Under the pieces are notes generated by a model. The model had not been told where the DNA came from, made no database searches, and saw only the letters and a list, made by a program, of their open reading frames with translations. 64,000 nucleotides of DNA from Burkholderiaceae bacterium (lineage in GTDB: Bacteria > Pseudomonadota > Gammaproteobacteria > Burkholderiales > Burkholderiaceae_B), in NCBI GenBank assembly GCA_030728985.1, contig JANQYI010000008.1:46966-110965 (forward strand). The letters are read 5' to 3'. Below are positions 18,686 to 30,480 of the stretch, piece after piece. How positions within the stretch are numbered: the first letter of the stretch is position 1; each line of letters begins with the position of its first letter. The translations under genes and the position numbers were made by a program.

Positions 18686-19590
18686 AAAGCCTTCTCAGAC
18701 AACATCGCTATGCTTTGATCGTGACCCTAAGACGATTACTGGCACAGCCTATCTCCTCGCTGACCAACCTATTGGTGATCGCCTTGGCCTTGACGCTCCC
18801 CTTGCTCGGTGCGACGTTCCTGATTTCAATCGAGCCCGTCGCACGTCAGGTTTCCGTCACGCCAGAGCTCACTCTTTTCTTAAAAACAGATGCGGCCAAT
18901 GACGTGGCTAACAAACTCGAAAAAAAGATTCGCGAGGAACACGTCGGGCAGATTATTAACGTTCGCGTCATTCCAAAGCAGCGAGCGCTTGAAGAGCTGC
19001 GGGCAAATCCAGCGTGGGAACAAGCGCTCAAAGTACTGCCTGTCAACCCCTTGCCCGACGCGCTCGTGGTCGAGCTTGCCCCAGGTGATGATCTCGCCAA
19101 GCGCGCGGATCAAATGGCTGCGCATTGGCGCACATGGCAAGGCGTTGATCATGTACAACTTGACAGCGCCTGGGTGCAGCGTCTCGAAGCACTCCTGCGC
19201 TTTGGACGTATCGGCCTGCTGTTACTCGCGTTGAGTGTGATGCTGGTGGTACTCGCCACCGTTTTTAACACCGTGCGCATGCAGGCCCTTTCTCAACGCG
19301 AAGAAATTGGTGTGGCGCGCCTGGTCGGCGCGACCGAGTCCTTCGTGCGCCGTCCCTTTCTATATCTGGGCGCACTGACCTGCACACTCGCCGCACTGAT
19401 CAGCCTTGGGATCGCGCGCCTGACTCTAGCGCCCCTCAACGATGCATTAGCCTCACTTGCGCGCACCTACGATGCCGAGTTTGCGCTGAAATTACCCGAT
19501 ACGACTGCTCTGATCGTCAGTGTGCTGATTGTCGCCGCACTGGGTGCGCTGTCTGCCAGATGGTCCGTACAACGAAGCACCCGTTTTTAA
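18682..19590 (+). CDS. ftsX: cell division protein FtsX
   Basis: Membrane partner of FtsE, 302 residues. TM1 (about residues 27-50) is followed by a periplasmic loop of some 110 residues (SVTPELTLFLKTDAANDVAN...), then three membrane segments with the conserved FNTVRMQALSQREEIGVARLVGAT loop that couples to FtsE. The ATG lies inside the ftsE stop, giving translational coupling. mutY follows closely on the same strand. Confidence 0.95.
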   Translation: MKSLLRQHRYALIVTLRRLLAQPISSLTNLLVIALALTLPLLGATFLISIEPVARQVSVTPELTLFLKTDAANDVANKLEKKIREEHVGQIINVRVIPKQRALEELRANPAWEQALKVLPVNPLPDALVVELAPGDDLAKRADQMAAHWRTWQGVDHVQLDSAWVQRLEALLRFGRIGLLLLALSVMLVVLATVFNTVRMQALSQREEIGVARLVGATESFVRRPFLYLGALTCTLAALISLGIARLTLAPLNDALASLARTYDAEFALKLPDTTALIVSVLIVAALGALSARWSVQRSTRF

Positions 19591-19607
19591 TACGTGACGA
19601 CGCTGAG

Positions 19608-20693
19608 ATGAAACTCGCCAATCGGATCATCGCGTGGCAACGCGCCCACGGGCGTCATGATCTGCCATGGCAAAACACGCACGATCCTTACCGCATATGG
19701 CTCTCCGAGATTATGCTGCAACAGACGCAAGTCAGCGCGGTCATTGAGTATTACCAACGCTTTCTGCGTCACTTTCCAACGATTGCTTCGCTAGCGGCTG
19801 CGTCCTCTGAGTCCGTGATGGCGCAATGGGCCGGACTTGGCTATTACGCTCGCGCGCGCAATTTACATGCTTGCGCCCAGCGCATTATGAAAGATTGGAA
19901 TGGGATATTTCCAAGCGATGCGAACGGGCTGGCAACACTGCCGGGCATCGGCCCATCCACAGCCGCTGCCATTGCCGCGTTTTGCTACGGTGAACGCGCG
20001 GCCATCATGGATGGAAACGTAAAAAGGGTCTTTGCACGATATTTCGCGATTGAGGGCGACCCGACACAACGCGCCACAGAGCTTCAATTATGGCAACGCG
20101 CGTACGAGGAACTCCCCTCAGTTAAAACTTGCGTCAATGATCCGCTCGCCATGGCACGCTACACCCAGGGACAAATGGATCTCGGTGCGACGGTTTGTAC
20201 GCGCAGCCGACCGAAGTGTCTGCAGTGTCCTCTGGAAAAGAGCTGTCTGGCGCGCCGGACCGGTCGAACTGAAGAGCTACCATGGCCACGCAAACGCAAA
20301 GTACTCCCCGAGCGAAGCACTCGCATGTTGATCGCCTGTCACGCCGAGCATGTATTACTTGAACAAAGACCAACCCAAGGTATCTGGGGAGGCTTGTGGA
20401 GCTTGCCGGAATATGAGGGGCACGTCAGTACGGAACAAGCGTGTGCGCAACTCGGACTTGCACCTCGTCACATACAAACACTGACGCCATTTTTGCATGT
20501 CTTTACGCACTATCGGCTCACGATCACGCCCATTCTTGCATGCCTGTCCGAGCGCACTCCCCCCAAAGAGCAAGAGCAGGATGGCGTGACATTGCGCCGC
20601 TGGGTCCGATGCAACACGCTCCACACATTAGGGTTACCGGCTCCGGTTCGAAAGCTTCTTGAGGGCTTGCAGTCGGATCAGCTCCTGTCTTGA
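19608..20693 (+). CDS. mutY: A/G-specific adenine DNA glycosylase MutY
   Basis: Removes adenine mispaired with 8-oxoguanine. From ATG 19608 (MKLANRIIAWQRAHGRHDLPWQ) the protein has 361 residues; a start at 19560 would overlap ftsX and add an atypical leader. It shows the EIMLQQTQV catalytic region with the key glutamate, the helix-hairpin-helix LPGIGPSTAAAIAAF followed by the catalytic aspartate in IMDGNVKRV, the iron-sulfur cluster C-x6-C-x2-C-x5-C (CTRSRPKCLQCPLEKSC), and a C-terminal Nudix-like 8-oxoG recognition domain. Convergent with rodA, 19 bases apart. Confidence 0.96.
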   Translation: MKLANRIIAWQRAHGRHDLPWQNTHDPYRIWLSEIMLQQTQVSAVIEYYQRFLRHFPTIASLAAASSESVMAQWAGLGYYARARNLHACAQRIMKDWNGIFPSDANGLATLPGIGPSTAAAIAAFCYGERAAIMDGNVKRVFARYFAIEGDPTQRATELQLWQRAYEELPSVKTCVNDPLAMARYTQGQMDLGATVCTRSRPKCLQCPLEKSCLARRTGRTEELPWPRKRKVLPERSTRMLIACHAEHVLLEQRPTQGIWGGLWSLPEYEGHVSTEQACAQLGLAPRHIQTLTPFLHVFTHYRLTITPILACLSERTPPKEQEQDGVTLRRWVRCNTLHTLGLPAPVRKLLEGLQSDQLLS

Positions 20694-20712
20694 GTCCTCG
20701 CCAACCAAGGCC

Positions 20713-21852
20713 TCAAGATTCCCTGCTGGGGATATAGTGACTAATACTCATGAGAATTCCACAAGCAATACCAACCGTCAGCAGCGCTGTTCCTCCATAG
20801 CTGAGCAAGGGAAGAGGAACACCGACAACAGGCAGCAAACCCGTCACCATACCGATATTGACAAAGACATAGACGAACAACACCATGGTAAGCGCAGCCG
20901 CTAATAATCGACTTGCATGAGTTGGAGCTCTGATGGCGATCGCCAACCCTCTAAACACCAAGAGCAAATACAAAATCAAGAGCGTCACACCGCCATAAAG
21001 GCCAAACTCTTCGGCGAATACAGCAAAGATGAAGTCGGTCGTTCGTTCAGGAATAAAATCCAGATGCGTCTGCGTACCACTCATATAACCCTTGCCATAC
21101 ACGCCTCCAGATCCAACGGCAATCGTCGACTGAATAGTGTGAAAGCCCTTGCCCAGCGGATCATTGCTTGGGTCGAGCAAGGTGCAGACACGATTTTTTT
21201 GATAGGTGTGTAATACCACCCAGTCTGTTTCCTCCTTGCACAAATCATCCTGATACGCGAGGATGCCTCCCATTCCGACCAGCATGACGACCATGATCGG
21301 CGCCAGAAGTTTGAATGACAGTCCTGCGAAATAAATAACACAAAATCCAGCACCAAATACGAGTAACGCCGAGCCCAGATCGGGTTGCTTAGCGATCAAT
21401 AAAAAGGGCACAATCAATAAGCCCCCTGCCACAAAAAAATCATAAAACTTTAAAGAACTTTCGCGTTGATGAAAGTACCAAGCCAGCATCAAAGGGACTG
21501 CGATTTTTAACATTTCAGAAGGTTGAATACGCGTAAATCCAAGATTTAACCAGCGTGTCGCCCCCTTCGTCGTGGAACCAAAAAACTCGACACCAAAAAG
21601 CAACACCACACCGACGATATAGAACGGCACGGCAAGCTTCAAAATATATTGAAACGGCACCATCGCCACGATCCACATCACCCCCAGGGCGATCAAGAGA
21701 TTGCGCAAATGATCAGCATAGCGCGAATCTGTCCCGCCCACAGCAGAATGCATGACCAAAAGACCGGTGGCGCCCAGCAGCAGCAGCACAATCATCAGAG
21801 GCCAGTCAAAGGCTGTCACCATCCGAGAAAGGGCTTTGAATAACACTTTCAT
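20713..21852 (-). CDS. rodA: rod-shape glycan polymerase RodA (SEDS family)
   Basis: Peptidoglycan glycosyltransferase of the elongasome, 379 residues from the ATG at 21852, which overlaps the mrdA stop (ATGA). Ten hydrophobic segments; SEDS motifs include WLNLGFTRIQPSEMLKIA, the AKQPDLGSALLVF segment with the essential aspartate, and NIGMVTGLLPVVGVPLPLLSYGG near the end. Last gene of mreB-mreC-mreD-mrdA-rodA. Its partner transpeptidase PBP2 is immediately upstream, as expected for a SEDS-bPBP pair. Confidence 0.96.
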   Translation of the reverse strand: MKVLFKALSRMVTAFDWPLMIVLLLLGATGLLVMHSAVGGTDSRYADHLRNLLIALGVMWIVAMVPFQYILKLAVPFYIVGVVLLFGVEFFGSTTKGATRWLNLGFTRIQPSEMLKIAVPLMLAWYFHQRESSLKFYDFFVAGGLLIVPFLLIAKQPDLGSALLVFGAGFCVIYFAGLSFKLLAPIMVVMLVGMGGILAYQDDLCKEETDWVVLHTYQKNRVCTLLDPSNDPLGKGFHTIQSTIAVGSGGVYGKGYMSGTQTHLDFIPERTTDFIFAVFAEEFGLYGGVTLLILYLLLVFRGLAIAIRAPTHASRLLAAALTMVLFVYVFVNIGMVTGLLPVVGVPLPLLSYGGTALLTVGIACGILMSISHYIPSRES

Positions 21853-23717
21853 CGCGCGATGATTCCCGCCTTGGGCTGGCGCAACAACCACTCGTCAAAG
21901 ACCTTGCGAGCGATGGGTGCTGCAACACCTCCTCCCCAACCTGCGTTTTCAACCAGCACCGCAATCGCAATCTTGGGATCTTTGGCGGGTGCGAAGGCCA
22001 TGAACAAGGCATGATCCCGCAGACGCTCATCAATCGCACTGCTTAAATATTTGCCGCCTTTCAAGCTATAAACTTGCGCCGTACCAGTCTTGCCCGCAGT
22101 CTGGTAGGGGGCCCCTGCAAATGCTTGACGGGCCGTGCCGGTCACGGTGACATCGGCGAGTGCTCGCTTGACTGCCTGAATATGTTCGGCTTTGAGCGGT
22201 ATCTGATGCGAAGCTTCGGAGACAGTCAACCGCTCCTCACCCGAAGTCGGATTTTTGATCGAGCGAACTAAATGTGGTCGCATATACATGCCATCGTTTG
22301 CCAGTACCGCAGTCGCTTGAGCAAGCTGCATCAAGGTAAACGCGTTGTAGCCCTGACCCACAGCCACAGAGACTGTTTCACCACCGTACCAGCGCTGCTG
22401 CTCGCGTTTTTTATAAGCCGCACGCTTCCAATCCGTAGAGGGCAACACACCTTTGCGTTCACCATCGAGGTCGATGCCAGTAATTTGACCAAAACCAAAG
22501 GGCTTCATAAAGTCGTGTAACGCATTGACACCAATTTCAGGCGCCAAGGAATAAAAATAGGTATCGGAAGACACGACTAGCGCCTGGTGCATATCGATCG
22601 AACCGAAATACGCCGAACCCGCGTTACGGAAACGTTGGCCACCAAACTCAAAAAAACCGGGATCATGAATTCGATCAGAGGCTTTGCGCTTGTTGAGTTC
22701 TAGCGCCGCCAAGGCTACAAAGGGCTTGTAGGTTGAACCAATTGGATATGTGCCGTATACAGGTCGATTAATAAGCGGATGGTCCGGAGACTCGTTCAGA
22801 CGTCTCCAACTTTCGACATCGATACCATCGATGAATAAGTTTGGATCGTACGAGGGCTGAGAGACAAACGCCAACACATCGCCTGTCGAAGGCTCAATCG
22901 CAACCAGGGCCCCTCGCTGATCTTTGAAGGCAGCCTCAGCGATACGCTGCAACTCCATATCCAGAGATAGTACGAGATTTGAGCCCGGCACAGGATCTAA
23001 CTTACGCAGGCGACGCACCGGTTTTCCACGGGCAGTGACCTCGACCTCCTCGAAACCAGTTTTACCGTGCAACACACTTTCGTAGGACTTTTCAATTCCT
23101 TTTTTTCCAATAATATCGGTGCCACGGTAGTTTCCGACATCACCTTTATCTTCGAGCATCGTGACATCGGCTTCTGAAATTCGGCCGACATAACCCACGA
23201 CATGCCCTGCCGCTTTGCCTTGAGGATACTCGCGAACCCAACGTGCGCGCAGCGTCACTCCCGGAAAACGCAAGGAATGGGCGGAAAACCACGAGGCTTC
23301 CGTTTGATTGAGATTATTACGCAACACGATACTGGTGTAGCGACCAGACTCGTTGGCACGGCGCTTGAAGCGACGCTGGTCAGCGCTGCTGACATACACG
23401 ACAGGGGTTAAACGGCTTAGCATCTCATCGATACTTCCGGCATGCCCTGGCACCACCTCAAGGGTGTAACTTAAATAATTACGCGCAAGTACCTCACCGT
23501 TTCGGTCAACGATATCGCCGCGTCGAGGTGGTATAGGCAATACCGCGATACGATTATTATCCGCACGGGCGGCGAGACTTTCATGTCGCTCAACTTGGAG
23601 TACCCAAAAACGCCAGCCTAGCAGACTAAAACAGGCGACGGCGAAGACACCCGCCACCCACACTCTCAGCAGAAAGCGTTTTTTTTGTTGTTGATCAGTT
23701 TGCTTGAAATCAAACAT
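21849..23717 (-). CDS. mrdA: penicillin-binding protein 2
   Basis: Class B transpeptidase of cell elongation, 622 residues. One N-terminal membrane anchor (about 20-40), a pedestal domain (RRGDIVDRNGEVLARNY), then the transpeptidase domain with STxK (IGSTYKPF, catalytic serine), SxD/SxN (VVSSDTYFYSLAP) and KTGT (AGKTGTAQV). The start ATG at 23717 follows mreD by 12 bases. Beta-lactams such as mecillinam are known to target this family. Works with RodA encoded next. Confidence 0.97.
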   Translation of the reverse strand: MFDFKQTDQQQKKRFLLRVWVAGVFAVACFSLLGWRFWVLQVERHESLAARADNNRIAVLPIPPRRGDIVDRNGEVLARNYLSYTLEVVPGHAGSIDEMLSRLTPVVYVSSADQRRFKRRANESGRYTSIVLRNNLNQTEASWFSAHSLRFPGVTLRARWVREYPQGKAAGHVVGYVGRISEADVTMLEDKGDVGNYRGTDIIGKKGIEKSYESVLHGKTGFEEVEVTARGKPVRRLRKLDPVPGSNLVLSLDMELQRIAEAAFKDQRGALVAIEPSTGDVLAFVSQPSYDPNLFIDGIDVESWRRLNESPDHPLINRPVYGTYPIGSTYKPFVALAALELNKRKASDRIHDPGFFEFGGQRFRNAGSAYFGSIDMHQALVVSSDTYFYSLAPEIGVNALHDFMKPFGFGQITGIDLDGERKGVLPSTDWKRAAYKKREQQRWYGGETVSVAVGQGYNAFTLMQLAQATAVLANDGMYMRPHLVRSIKNPTSGEERLTVSEASHQIPLKAEHIQAVKRALADVTVTGTARQAFAGAPYQTAGKTGTAQVYSLKGGKYLSSAIDERLRDHALFMAFAPAKDPKIAIAVLVENAGWGGGVAAPIARKVFDEWLLRQPKAGIIAR

Positions 23718-23729
23718 GTTCTAACGAAC

Positions 23730-24314
23730 TCACGCGGAGCCACCTTCAGCATCATCCAGACGATGCTGAGGCAACAAAAGGATCCAACTCACCAAAGGCC
23801 AGCAGGCTATAGTAAATAGTGCGCTAAACAACCAGGACCAACCGGGCCAAGCGCTCACCAAAAAGGCACCAATTAAAACTGTGATTAACTTGGCGCCCAC
23901 AAAGACTGGTAACAAATGAATACCTTGTTGGAGCAGATCAAAGCGCAAAATACGCCGCTGCATTGCTTGCGCACCGTAGACAGTCAGCGCAAACATCAAC
24001 GCTTGTAACCCCAGCGGACCCACATCATGCACGTCGAGAGTTAAACCAAACAAAAATGCGACGACCATGCCTATTCGCCGCGAATCATGTAAAGACCAAA
24101 AGGTGATCACCAAAAGCAGTAGCTCGGGCGCAGCGTGCCAGACACGCCAAGGGAGTAAAGACAAGATCCAGACCAGCAACAAGGTCGCCCAAACATAACC
24201 CGCTCCGGCTATTGTTTCCGACGACTCAGGGCCCACGTCATGCGCGATCGGCATGGGCGGCCTTTTTGAGCGTGGTTTCATCGCCGCATGGTTACTTGGT
24301 TTTATTTGTCGCAC
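23730..24314 (-). CDS. mreD: rod shape-determining protein MreD
   Basis: Inner-membrane elongasome protein with five or six predicted membrane segments. Hallmarks are VWATLLLVWILSLLPWRVW, LVITFWSLHDSRRIGMVVAFLFGLTLDV and GLQALMFALTVYG. I chose GTG at 24314 because GGAG lies seven bases before it, which makes a 194-residue protein overlapping the end of mreC by 23 bases; an ATG at 24281 (183 aa) has only a weak site. The first 40 residues are basic and probably cytoplasmic. Part of the mreBCD operon. Confidence 0.92.
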   Translation of the reverse strand: MRQIKPSNHAAMKPRSKRPPMPIAHDVGPESSETIAGAGYVWATLLLVWILSLLPWRVWHAAPELLLLVITFWSLHDSRRIGMVVAFLFGLTLDVHDVGPLGLQALMFALTVYGAQAMQRRILRFDLLQQGIHLLPVFVGAKLITVLIGAFLVSAWPGWSWLFSALFTIACWPLVSWILLLPQHRLDDAEGGSA

Positions 24315-25209
24315 CTAGAAGCTCCGTCGAAGAAATGGCAGCCGCTGAAGGCAAGGACATCGATCCATCGCCCACCGGTACTTGTAAGACCAGAAAATGT
24401 CTGTGGCGTTCCGGATGAGAGGCAGGTAGAGCTTCGGCGCGCGCAAACCCCGAGGCAGGATTGCGCTCGACATGATCGATACGACCTACTGCTAGACCGG
24501 CGGGAAAGACGCCTCCCACGCCACTGGTGACGAGTTGATCACCCTCTTGAATGTCCGCATCCGAGGAAAAGTAACGCACCTCGACCTTTCCGGGAGAGCT
24601 GGAGCCAAAAGCAATGAGACGCAAACCATTGCGCAACACCTGAACAGGGATCGATACGATTTCATCGGTCAACATCGCCGCCTCGGAGGACATCGGCGTG
24701 ACACGGGTGATTTGACCCACAACACCACTTTCGTCGATGACAGGCATGCCCTGAGCAATGCCCGCACGGCTACCTTTGTTGAACACGATGCGTCTTGTAA
24801 AAGCGTTGACAGGCTCGTAAAGCACCTCGACCACCACGGTCGGACGGTCAACAGCTGTCTCCAAGACACCCAACAGGCGCCGTAATTGTGAGTTCTCGGC
24901 TGAAAGCAGCGCCGCGTTCGTTGAAACCTGCGCTAACGTGATGCGTTGTCGCTGTAAAGCTTCGTTTTCAGACTTGATGAGCGCTGCTGCGTTGACCCAT
25001 TCATTGGCCATCGTGAGGATGTCACGTGGAAACAGCACAGCGCGTTGAAAGGGATAGAGTGTTGTCGAGATTGCTTGGCGAACAGGATTTGTTTTGTTCC
25101 ATGTCGCATCTGTAAACAATAAGACGATCGCCAACAACACCAGAAAGGTCAGAATCACTTCAGCGGCGGGACCGCGCCGAAAAAGACGTAGGGTGACGTG
25201 TCGTTGCAT
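24292..25209 (-). CDS. mreC: rod shape-determining protein MreC
   Basis: Bitopic elongasome scaffold, 305 residues. One membrane segment (about 14-34) precedes a coiled coil (roughly 60-100, LIKSENEALQRQRITLAQ) and the two beta-barrel MreC domain (VVEVLYEPVNAFTRRIVFNKGSRAGI, then GVVGQITRVTPMSSEAAMLTD). The C-terminal tail is long and variable, as in other betaproteobacteria. Starts 44 bases after mreB. Confidence 0.95.
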   Translation of the reverse strand: MQRHVTLRLFRRGPAAEVILTFLVLLAIVLLFTDATWNKTNPVRQAISTTLYPFQRAVLFPRDILTMANEWVNAAALIKSENEALQRQRITLAQVSTNAALLSAENSQLRRLLGVLETAVDRPTVVVEVLYEPVNAFTRRIVFNKGSRAGIAQGMPVIDESGVVGQITRVTPMSSEAAMLTDEIVSIPVQVLRNGLRLIAFGSSSPGKVEVRYFSSDADIQEGDQLVTSGVGGVFPAGLAVGRIDHVERNPASGFARAEALPASHPERHRHFLVLQVPVGDGSMSLPSAAAISSTELLGATNKTK

Positions 25210-25253
25210 CAGAGCTCAGTACAAAGCCACCCGAACCAAAAAGGCCAGGCCGA

Positions 25254-26342
<1,089 letters not shown>

Positions 26343-26446
26343 TTAGCCTTCTATCATAACTTATAATTCCCTGACAACGGCAAAACTTGCTCTCGTCAAG
26401 CCCGGAAAGTCACGGGCCGACACCTTCAATGGATTAAACCTGTCTT

Positions 26447-26755
26447 ATGGCCCTCACAGACCAAGAAGTCGCTCGTATCGCCCGCCTGGCAAGGCTTCAT
26501 CTCACGCCTGAGCAATTGACTCAGGCGCAGACGGATCTCAACAAAATACTTGGCATTATTGAAACGCTCCAGTCGGTTGATACCCAAGGTGTAGAGCCTT
26601 TGGCGCATCCCCTCGCATCCGTTTCAGACGTTCATCTCCGACTGAGAGACGATGTGGTGACCGAAATGTCCTCGACAGAGCGTCGCGACGCGCTGATGGC
26701 CAACGCCCCCGGCGCCTCCAAAGGTCTGTTCCTGGTTCCCAAGGTCATTGAATAA
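26447..26755 (+). CDS. gatC: Asp-tRNA(Asn)/Glu-tRNA(Gln) amidotransferase subunit C
   Basis: Small linker subunit (102 aa) that wraps around and stabilises GatA in the GatCAB transamidosome. The sequence [20 protein letters not shown]...[25 protein letters not shown] is the standard GatC pattern. First gene of gatCAB; its stop is one base before the gatA ATG. Divergent from mreB. Confidence 0.95.
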   Translation: MALTDQEVARIARLARLHLTPEQLTQAQTDLNKILGIIETLQSVDTQGVEPLAHPLASVSDVHLRLRDDVVTEMSSTERRDALMANAPGASKGLFLVPKVIE

Positions 26756-26756
26756 C

Positions 26757-28289
26757 ATGTCGAACGCACTCCAGCGCTATCCAAGCATCGCCGCACTCCA
26801 TCAGGCACTCGCAAGCCGCCAACTTAGCGCCACAGAGCTCGCGCAAGACTGCCTAAGACAAATTGAGCTGCACGCCAACTTGAATGCTTTCGTCCACACC
26901 GACGCAGACCTCACACTTGCTCAGGCCCGCGAAGCCGATAACCTATTGGCTGCCGGTCGCGGCACATTGTTGACGGGTCTGCCCATTGCCCATAAGGATG
27001 TCTTTGTGACCCAGGGCTGGCGCAGCACGGCTGGCAGCAATATGCTCAAGCAATACACGAGCCCTTTCGATGCCACCGTCGTGCACAATTTACGTGCCGC
27101 AGGCTGCGTCACCCTCGGTAAACTCAATTGTGACGAGTTCGCGATGGGCTCCGGCAATAAACACTCCGCTTTTGGTCCCACGCACAACCCTTGGGATACC
27201 TCTGCTGTGCCTGGAGGCTCATCCGGCGCCTCGGCGGCAGCCGTTGCGGCCAAGCTCGTCATTGCCGCCACGGGTACGGATACCGGAGGCTCTGTTCGCC
27301 AGCCTGCGGCACTTTGCGGCGTCACCGGCATCAAACCCACCTATGGCGCGGTCTCTCGTTACGGCATGATCGCCTATGGCTCAAGCCTCGATCAAGCTGG
27401 CCCCTTAGCCAGTAGCGCGCTGGATCTCGTGGACATGCTCGATGTCATGAGTGGCTTTGACAATAAAGATTCCACGAGCGCAGAACACTGCAAAGGCGTC
27501 CCTAACGCACCAGGGCGTATCCGCGCTGAGTTCAACAATGCCGATAAAAGCTTTCATAGCAATGCCACTCAGCCACTCAAAGGCTTGCGTATCGGCGTAC
27601 CCAAGGAGTTCTTTGGGGAAGGGCTTTCCAACGATGTCGCCCAAGCGATCGAGGTCGCCTTGCAGCAGTTTGAAAAACTCGGTGCACAACGTGTTGATAT
27701 TTCCTTGCCAAGGACCGCGTTGTCCATCCCGGCTTATTACGTGATCGCCCCTGCCGAAGCCTCAAGCAACCTCTCCCGCTATGATGGTGTGCGCTACGGG
27801 CATCGCAGCGCTTCCTACTCGGATCTCGAAGACATGACGGCACGCTCGCGCGCCGAAGGCTTTGGCGCAGAGGTCAAGCGCCGCATCCTGATTGGCACCT
27901 ACGTCCTGTCACATGGTTACTATGATGCCTACTACTTGCAGGCGCAACGTTTGCGCCGCATGATTGTGGATGATTTCCAAGCGGCACTGACACAACAGTG
28001 CGATGTGATCATGGGTCCTGTCACGCCGACGGTCGCTCAACCTATCGCTCACAACCAACATGATCCGACTGCCGACTGGCTGGCGGATATTTACACCTTG
28101 GGTCTCAATCTCGCAGGCTTACCAGGCATGTCAATTCCCTGCGGTTTTGGTCCAGGTGCCTCCGGCAAACCCTTGCCAATTGGTTTACAAATCATTGGCA
28201 ACTATTTCGACGAAGGGCGACTGTTGGCCATCGCCCATCATTTTCAACAAGTCACGGACTGGCATCAACGCGTTGCGGGGCAAGCATAA
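26757..28289 (+). CDS. gatA: Asp-tRNA(Asn)/Glu-tRNA(Gln) amidotransferase subunit A
   Basis: Glutaminase subunit that releases ammonia for transamidation of misacylated tRNA. 510 residues from ATG 26757; a TTG three codons earlier would overlap gatC. The amidase-signature triad is visible as Lys80 (LPIAHKDVF), cis-Ser155 ([11 protein letters not shown]) and nucleophile Ser179 ([12 protein letters not shown]). The ammonia then passes through a channel to GatB. The stop and the gatB ATG overlap by one base (TAATG). Confidence 0.96.
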   Translation: MSNALQRYPSIAALHQALASRQLSATELAQDCLRQIELHANLNAFVHTDADLTLAQAREADNLLAAGRGTLLTGLPIAHKDVFVTQGWRSTAGSNMLKQYTSPFDATVVHNLRAAGCVTLGKLNCDEFAMGSGNKHSAFGPTHNPWDTSAVPGGSSGASAAAVAAKLVIAATGTDTGGSVRQPAALCGVTGIKPTYGAVSRYGMIAYGSSLDQAGPLASSALDLVDMLDVMSGFDNKDSTSAEHCKGVPNAPGRIRAEFNNADKSFHSNATQPLKGLRIGVPKEFFGEGLSNDVAQAIEVALQQFEKLGAQRVDISLPRTALSIPAYYVIAPAEASSNLSRYDGVRYGHRSASYSDLEDMTARSRAEGFGAEVKRRILIGTYVLSHGYYDAYYLQAQRLRRMIVDDFQAALTQQCDVIMGPVTPTVAQPIAHNQHDPTADWLADIYTLGLNLAGLPGMSIPCGFGPGASGKPLPIGLQIIGNYFDEGRLLAIAHHFQQVTDWHQRVAGQA

Positions 28290-29746
28290 TGGCATGGGAA
28301 ATCGTGATCGGGTTGGAAACGCACACCCAGCTTTCGACTCAAACCAAAATTTTTTCAGGTAGCTCCACGCGTTACGGCGCGTTACCCAATACACAGGCTA
28401 ACGAAGTCGATTTAGCACTGCCTGGCTCGCTGCCAGTCATGAATCGCGCTGCCGTCGATCGCGCGATTCGTTTGGGCTTAGCTGTGGGTGCGACCATTGC
28501 ACCTCGGTCTATTTTTGCGCGCAAAAACTACTTTTATCCGGACTCTCCAAAAAACTACCAAATCAGCCAGTTTGAAATCCCCGTTGTACAAGGCGGCTCA
28601 ATCAGTTTTTTTGTAGGCGATCAAGAAAAAACCGTCAATCTGACCCGTGCTCACCTTGAAGAGGATGCCGGCAAATCCATGCACGATGACTTTGTCGGTC
28701 CACATGGTGAGTCCTCCTCGGGCATCGACCTGAACCGCGCGGGTACGCCTCTGCTTGAGATCGTGTCGGAGCCAGAAATGCGCTCTGCCGCCGAAGCCGT
28801 CGCCTATGCCAAAGCCCTGCATAGTTTGGTGATGTGGCTCGGCATTTGTGATGGCAATATGCAAGAAGGCTCATTTCGCATTGATGCCAACGTCTCCGTT
28901 CGCCCTGTGGGCCAACAAGAATTCGGCACACGCTGCGAGATCAAAAACGTCAACTCCTTCAAATTTCTCGAACGCGCCATTCAATATGAAGTTCGACGCC
29001 AAATCGAATTGATCGAGGACGGCGGACGTGTCGTTCAAGAAACACGCCTATACGACTCTGAGCGTGACGAAACGCGCAGCATGCGCAGCAAAGAAGACGC
29101 GCATGACTATCGCTATTTCCCCGACCCTGACCTCCCACCCCTTGTGATTGCCCAGGATTGGATTGAGTCCGTCCGCCAAACGATGCCTGAACTGCCCGCA
29201 GCCTTGCGTGCGCGATTCATCTCAACATTTGGTCTGGTACCGGTCGATGCCGCCCAGTTATCGATCAGCCGCGATCTTGCCGCCTACTTTGAAAGTGTCA
29301 ATGCAGCCCTGCCTGCGGGTCAAGCTAAACTCGCCGCAAACTGGATCATGGGCGAGGTCTCCGCAACACTCAACCGAGAAGAAAAAGACATCACTGAGTC
29401 TCCTGTGTCGGCGAATGCGCTTGCAGCACTTCTGCTCCGCATCATTGACGGCACGATCTCTAACAAAATTGCCCGAGACGTTTTTGCTGCCATGTGGTCG
29501 GGTGAACATGACGGCAGTCCCGACGCCATTATTCAGGCCAAAGGTCTGACGCAAATCAGTGATTCGGGCGCCATTGCCGCCATGGTGGATGCGGTGCTCG
29601 CGGACAATCCCGCCATTGTGGCGGAATACCGCGCCGGAAAACAAAAAGCCTTTAACTCGCTTGTTGGTCAGATTATGAAAGCGGCTAAAGGCAAAGCCAA
29701 CCCTCAGCAGGTCAATGACCTCCTGAAGGCTAAGCTAGAGGGTTAA
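28289..29746 (+). CDS. gatB: Asp-tRNA(Asn)/Glu-tRNA(Gln) amidotransferase subunit B
   Basis: Kinase/transamidase subunit, 485 residues. The cradle domain carries [14 protein letters not shown], the [14 protein letters not shown] segment, and [14 protein letters not shown] with metal- and ATP-binding acidic residues; the [15 protein letters not shown] motif and the C-terminal YqeY-like tRNA-tail domain follow. With GatC and GatA it makes Gln-tRNA(Gln) and/or Asn-tRNA(Asn), as expected in an organism lacking one of the cognate synthetases. Ends in a four-base convergent overlap with pyrE. Confidence 0.96.
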   Translation: MAWEIVIGLETHTQLSTQTKIFSGSSTRYGALPNTQANEVDLALPGSLPVMNRAAVDRAIRLGLAVGATIAPRSIFARKNYFYPDSPKNYQISQFEIPVVQGGSISFFVGDQEKTVNLTRAHLEEDAGKSMHDDFVGPHGESSSGIDLNRAGTPLLEIVSEPEMRSAAEAVAYAKALHSLVMWLGICDGNMQEGSFRIDANVSVRPVGQQEFGTRCEIKNVNSFKFLERAIQYEVRRQIELIEDGGRVVQETRLYDSERDETRSMRSKEDAHDYRYFPDPDLPPLVIAQDWIESVRQTMPELPAALRARFISTFGLVPVDAAQLSISRDLAAYFESVNAALPAGQAKLAANWIMGEVSATLNREEKDITESPVSANALAALLLRIIDGTISNKIARDVFAAMWSGEHDGSPDAIIQAKGLTQISDSGAIAAMVDAVLADNPAIVAEYRAGKQKAFNSLVGQIMKAAKGKANPQQVNDLLKAKLEG

Positions 29747-30414
29747 ATCCCGTAACGCGCGCGATACGCCAACACTGCCTCGCGGTGTTCGGCGAATTCG
29801 GCGTTATTTTCTAGTAACGCAAGGATATCCGTGAGTGAGGCAATGCTGACCACAGGCAAGCCATAGCGCTGCTGCACCTCTTGGACGGCCGAATGTGGGG
29901 AAAGTCCGCCATCGGGTCCTGCACGCTCCATACGGTCCATCGCGATGAGCACTGCGCAAGGCTCCGCACCCGCAGCGCGAATGATGTCAACAGACTCTCG
30001 CACTGATGTGCCCGCTGTAATCACATCATCAATAATGACGACTTTTCCCTTTAGGGGGGCACCCACCAGCACACCACCCTCGCCGTGATCTTTGGCTTCC
30101 TTGCGGTTGTAGGCGAAGGGTACATCTCGACCCTGAAGTCCCGCGTGCGCGGCAAGGGCAACCGAAGTCGCTGTCGCCAAAGGAATCCCCTTGTAGGCGG
30201 GCCCAAACAACATATCAAAAGGCAACTTGGAGTCAACCAGTGCCTGAGCATAAAATTGCGCAAGCTTGCCGACAGAGGCTCCCGTATTGAAAAGCCCTGC
30301 GTTAAAAAAGTAGGGGCTTGTTCGGCCAGACTTTGTCACAAAACGACCAAAGCGCAGCACGCCCTCTTTTAAGGCAAACTGTACAAACTCTCGACGATCA
30401 GCACCTAGCGACAT
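29743..30414 (-). CDS. pyrE: orotate phosphoribosyltransferase
   Basis: Joins orotate and PRPP to give OMP in pyrimidine synthesis. 223 residues with the [15 protein letters not shown] orotate-site segment, the flexible loop [14 protein letters not shown] and the PRPP motif [18 protein letters not shown] is six bases before the ATG at 30414. Divergent from xthA, convergent with gatB. Regulation by attenuation, as in enterics, is not evident here. Confidence 0.96.
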   Translation of the reverse strand: MSLGADRREFVQFALKEGVLRFGRFVTKSGRTSPYFFNAGLFNTGASVGKLAQFYAQALVDSKLPFDMLFGPAYKGIPLATATSVALAAHAGLQGRDVPFAYNRKEAKDHGEGGVLVGAPLKGKVVIIDDVITAGTSVRESVDIIRAAGAEPCAVLIAMDRMERAGPDGGLSPHSAVQEVQQRYGLPVVSIASLTDILALLENNAEFAEHREAVLAYRARYGI

Positions 30415-30480
30415 AGCATTCCTTTCTGTTTCGACTCTACTTTAAACCCGTACATTATCTCACCGACTAGGAGTTCTGCC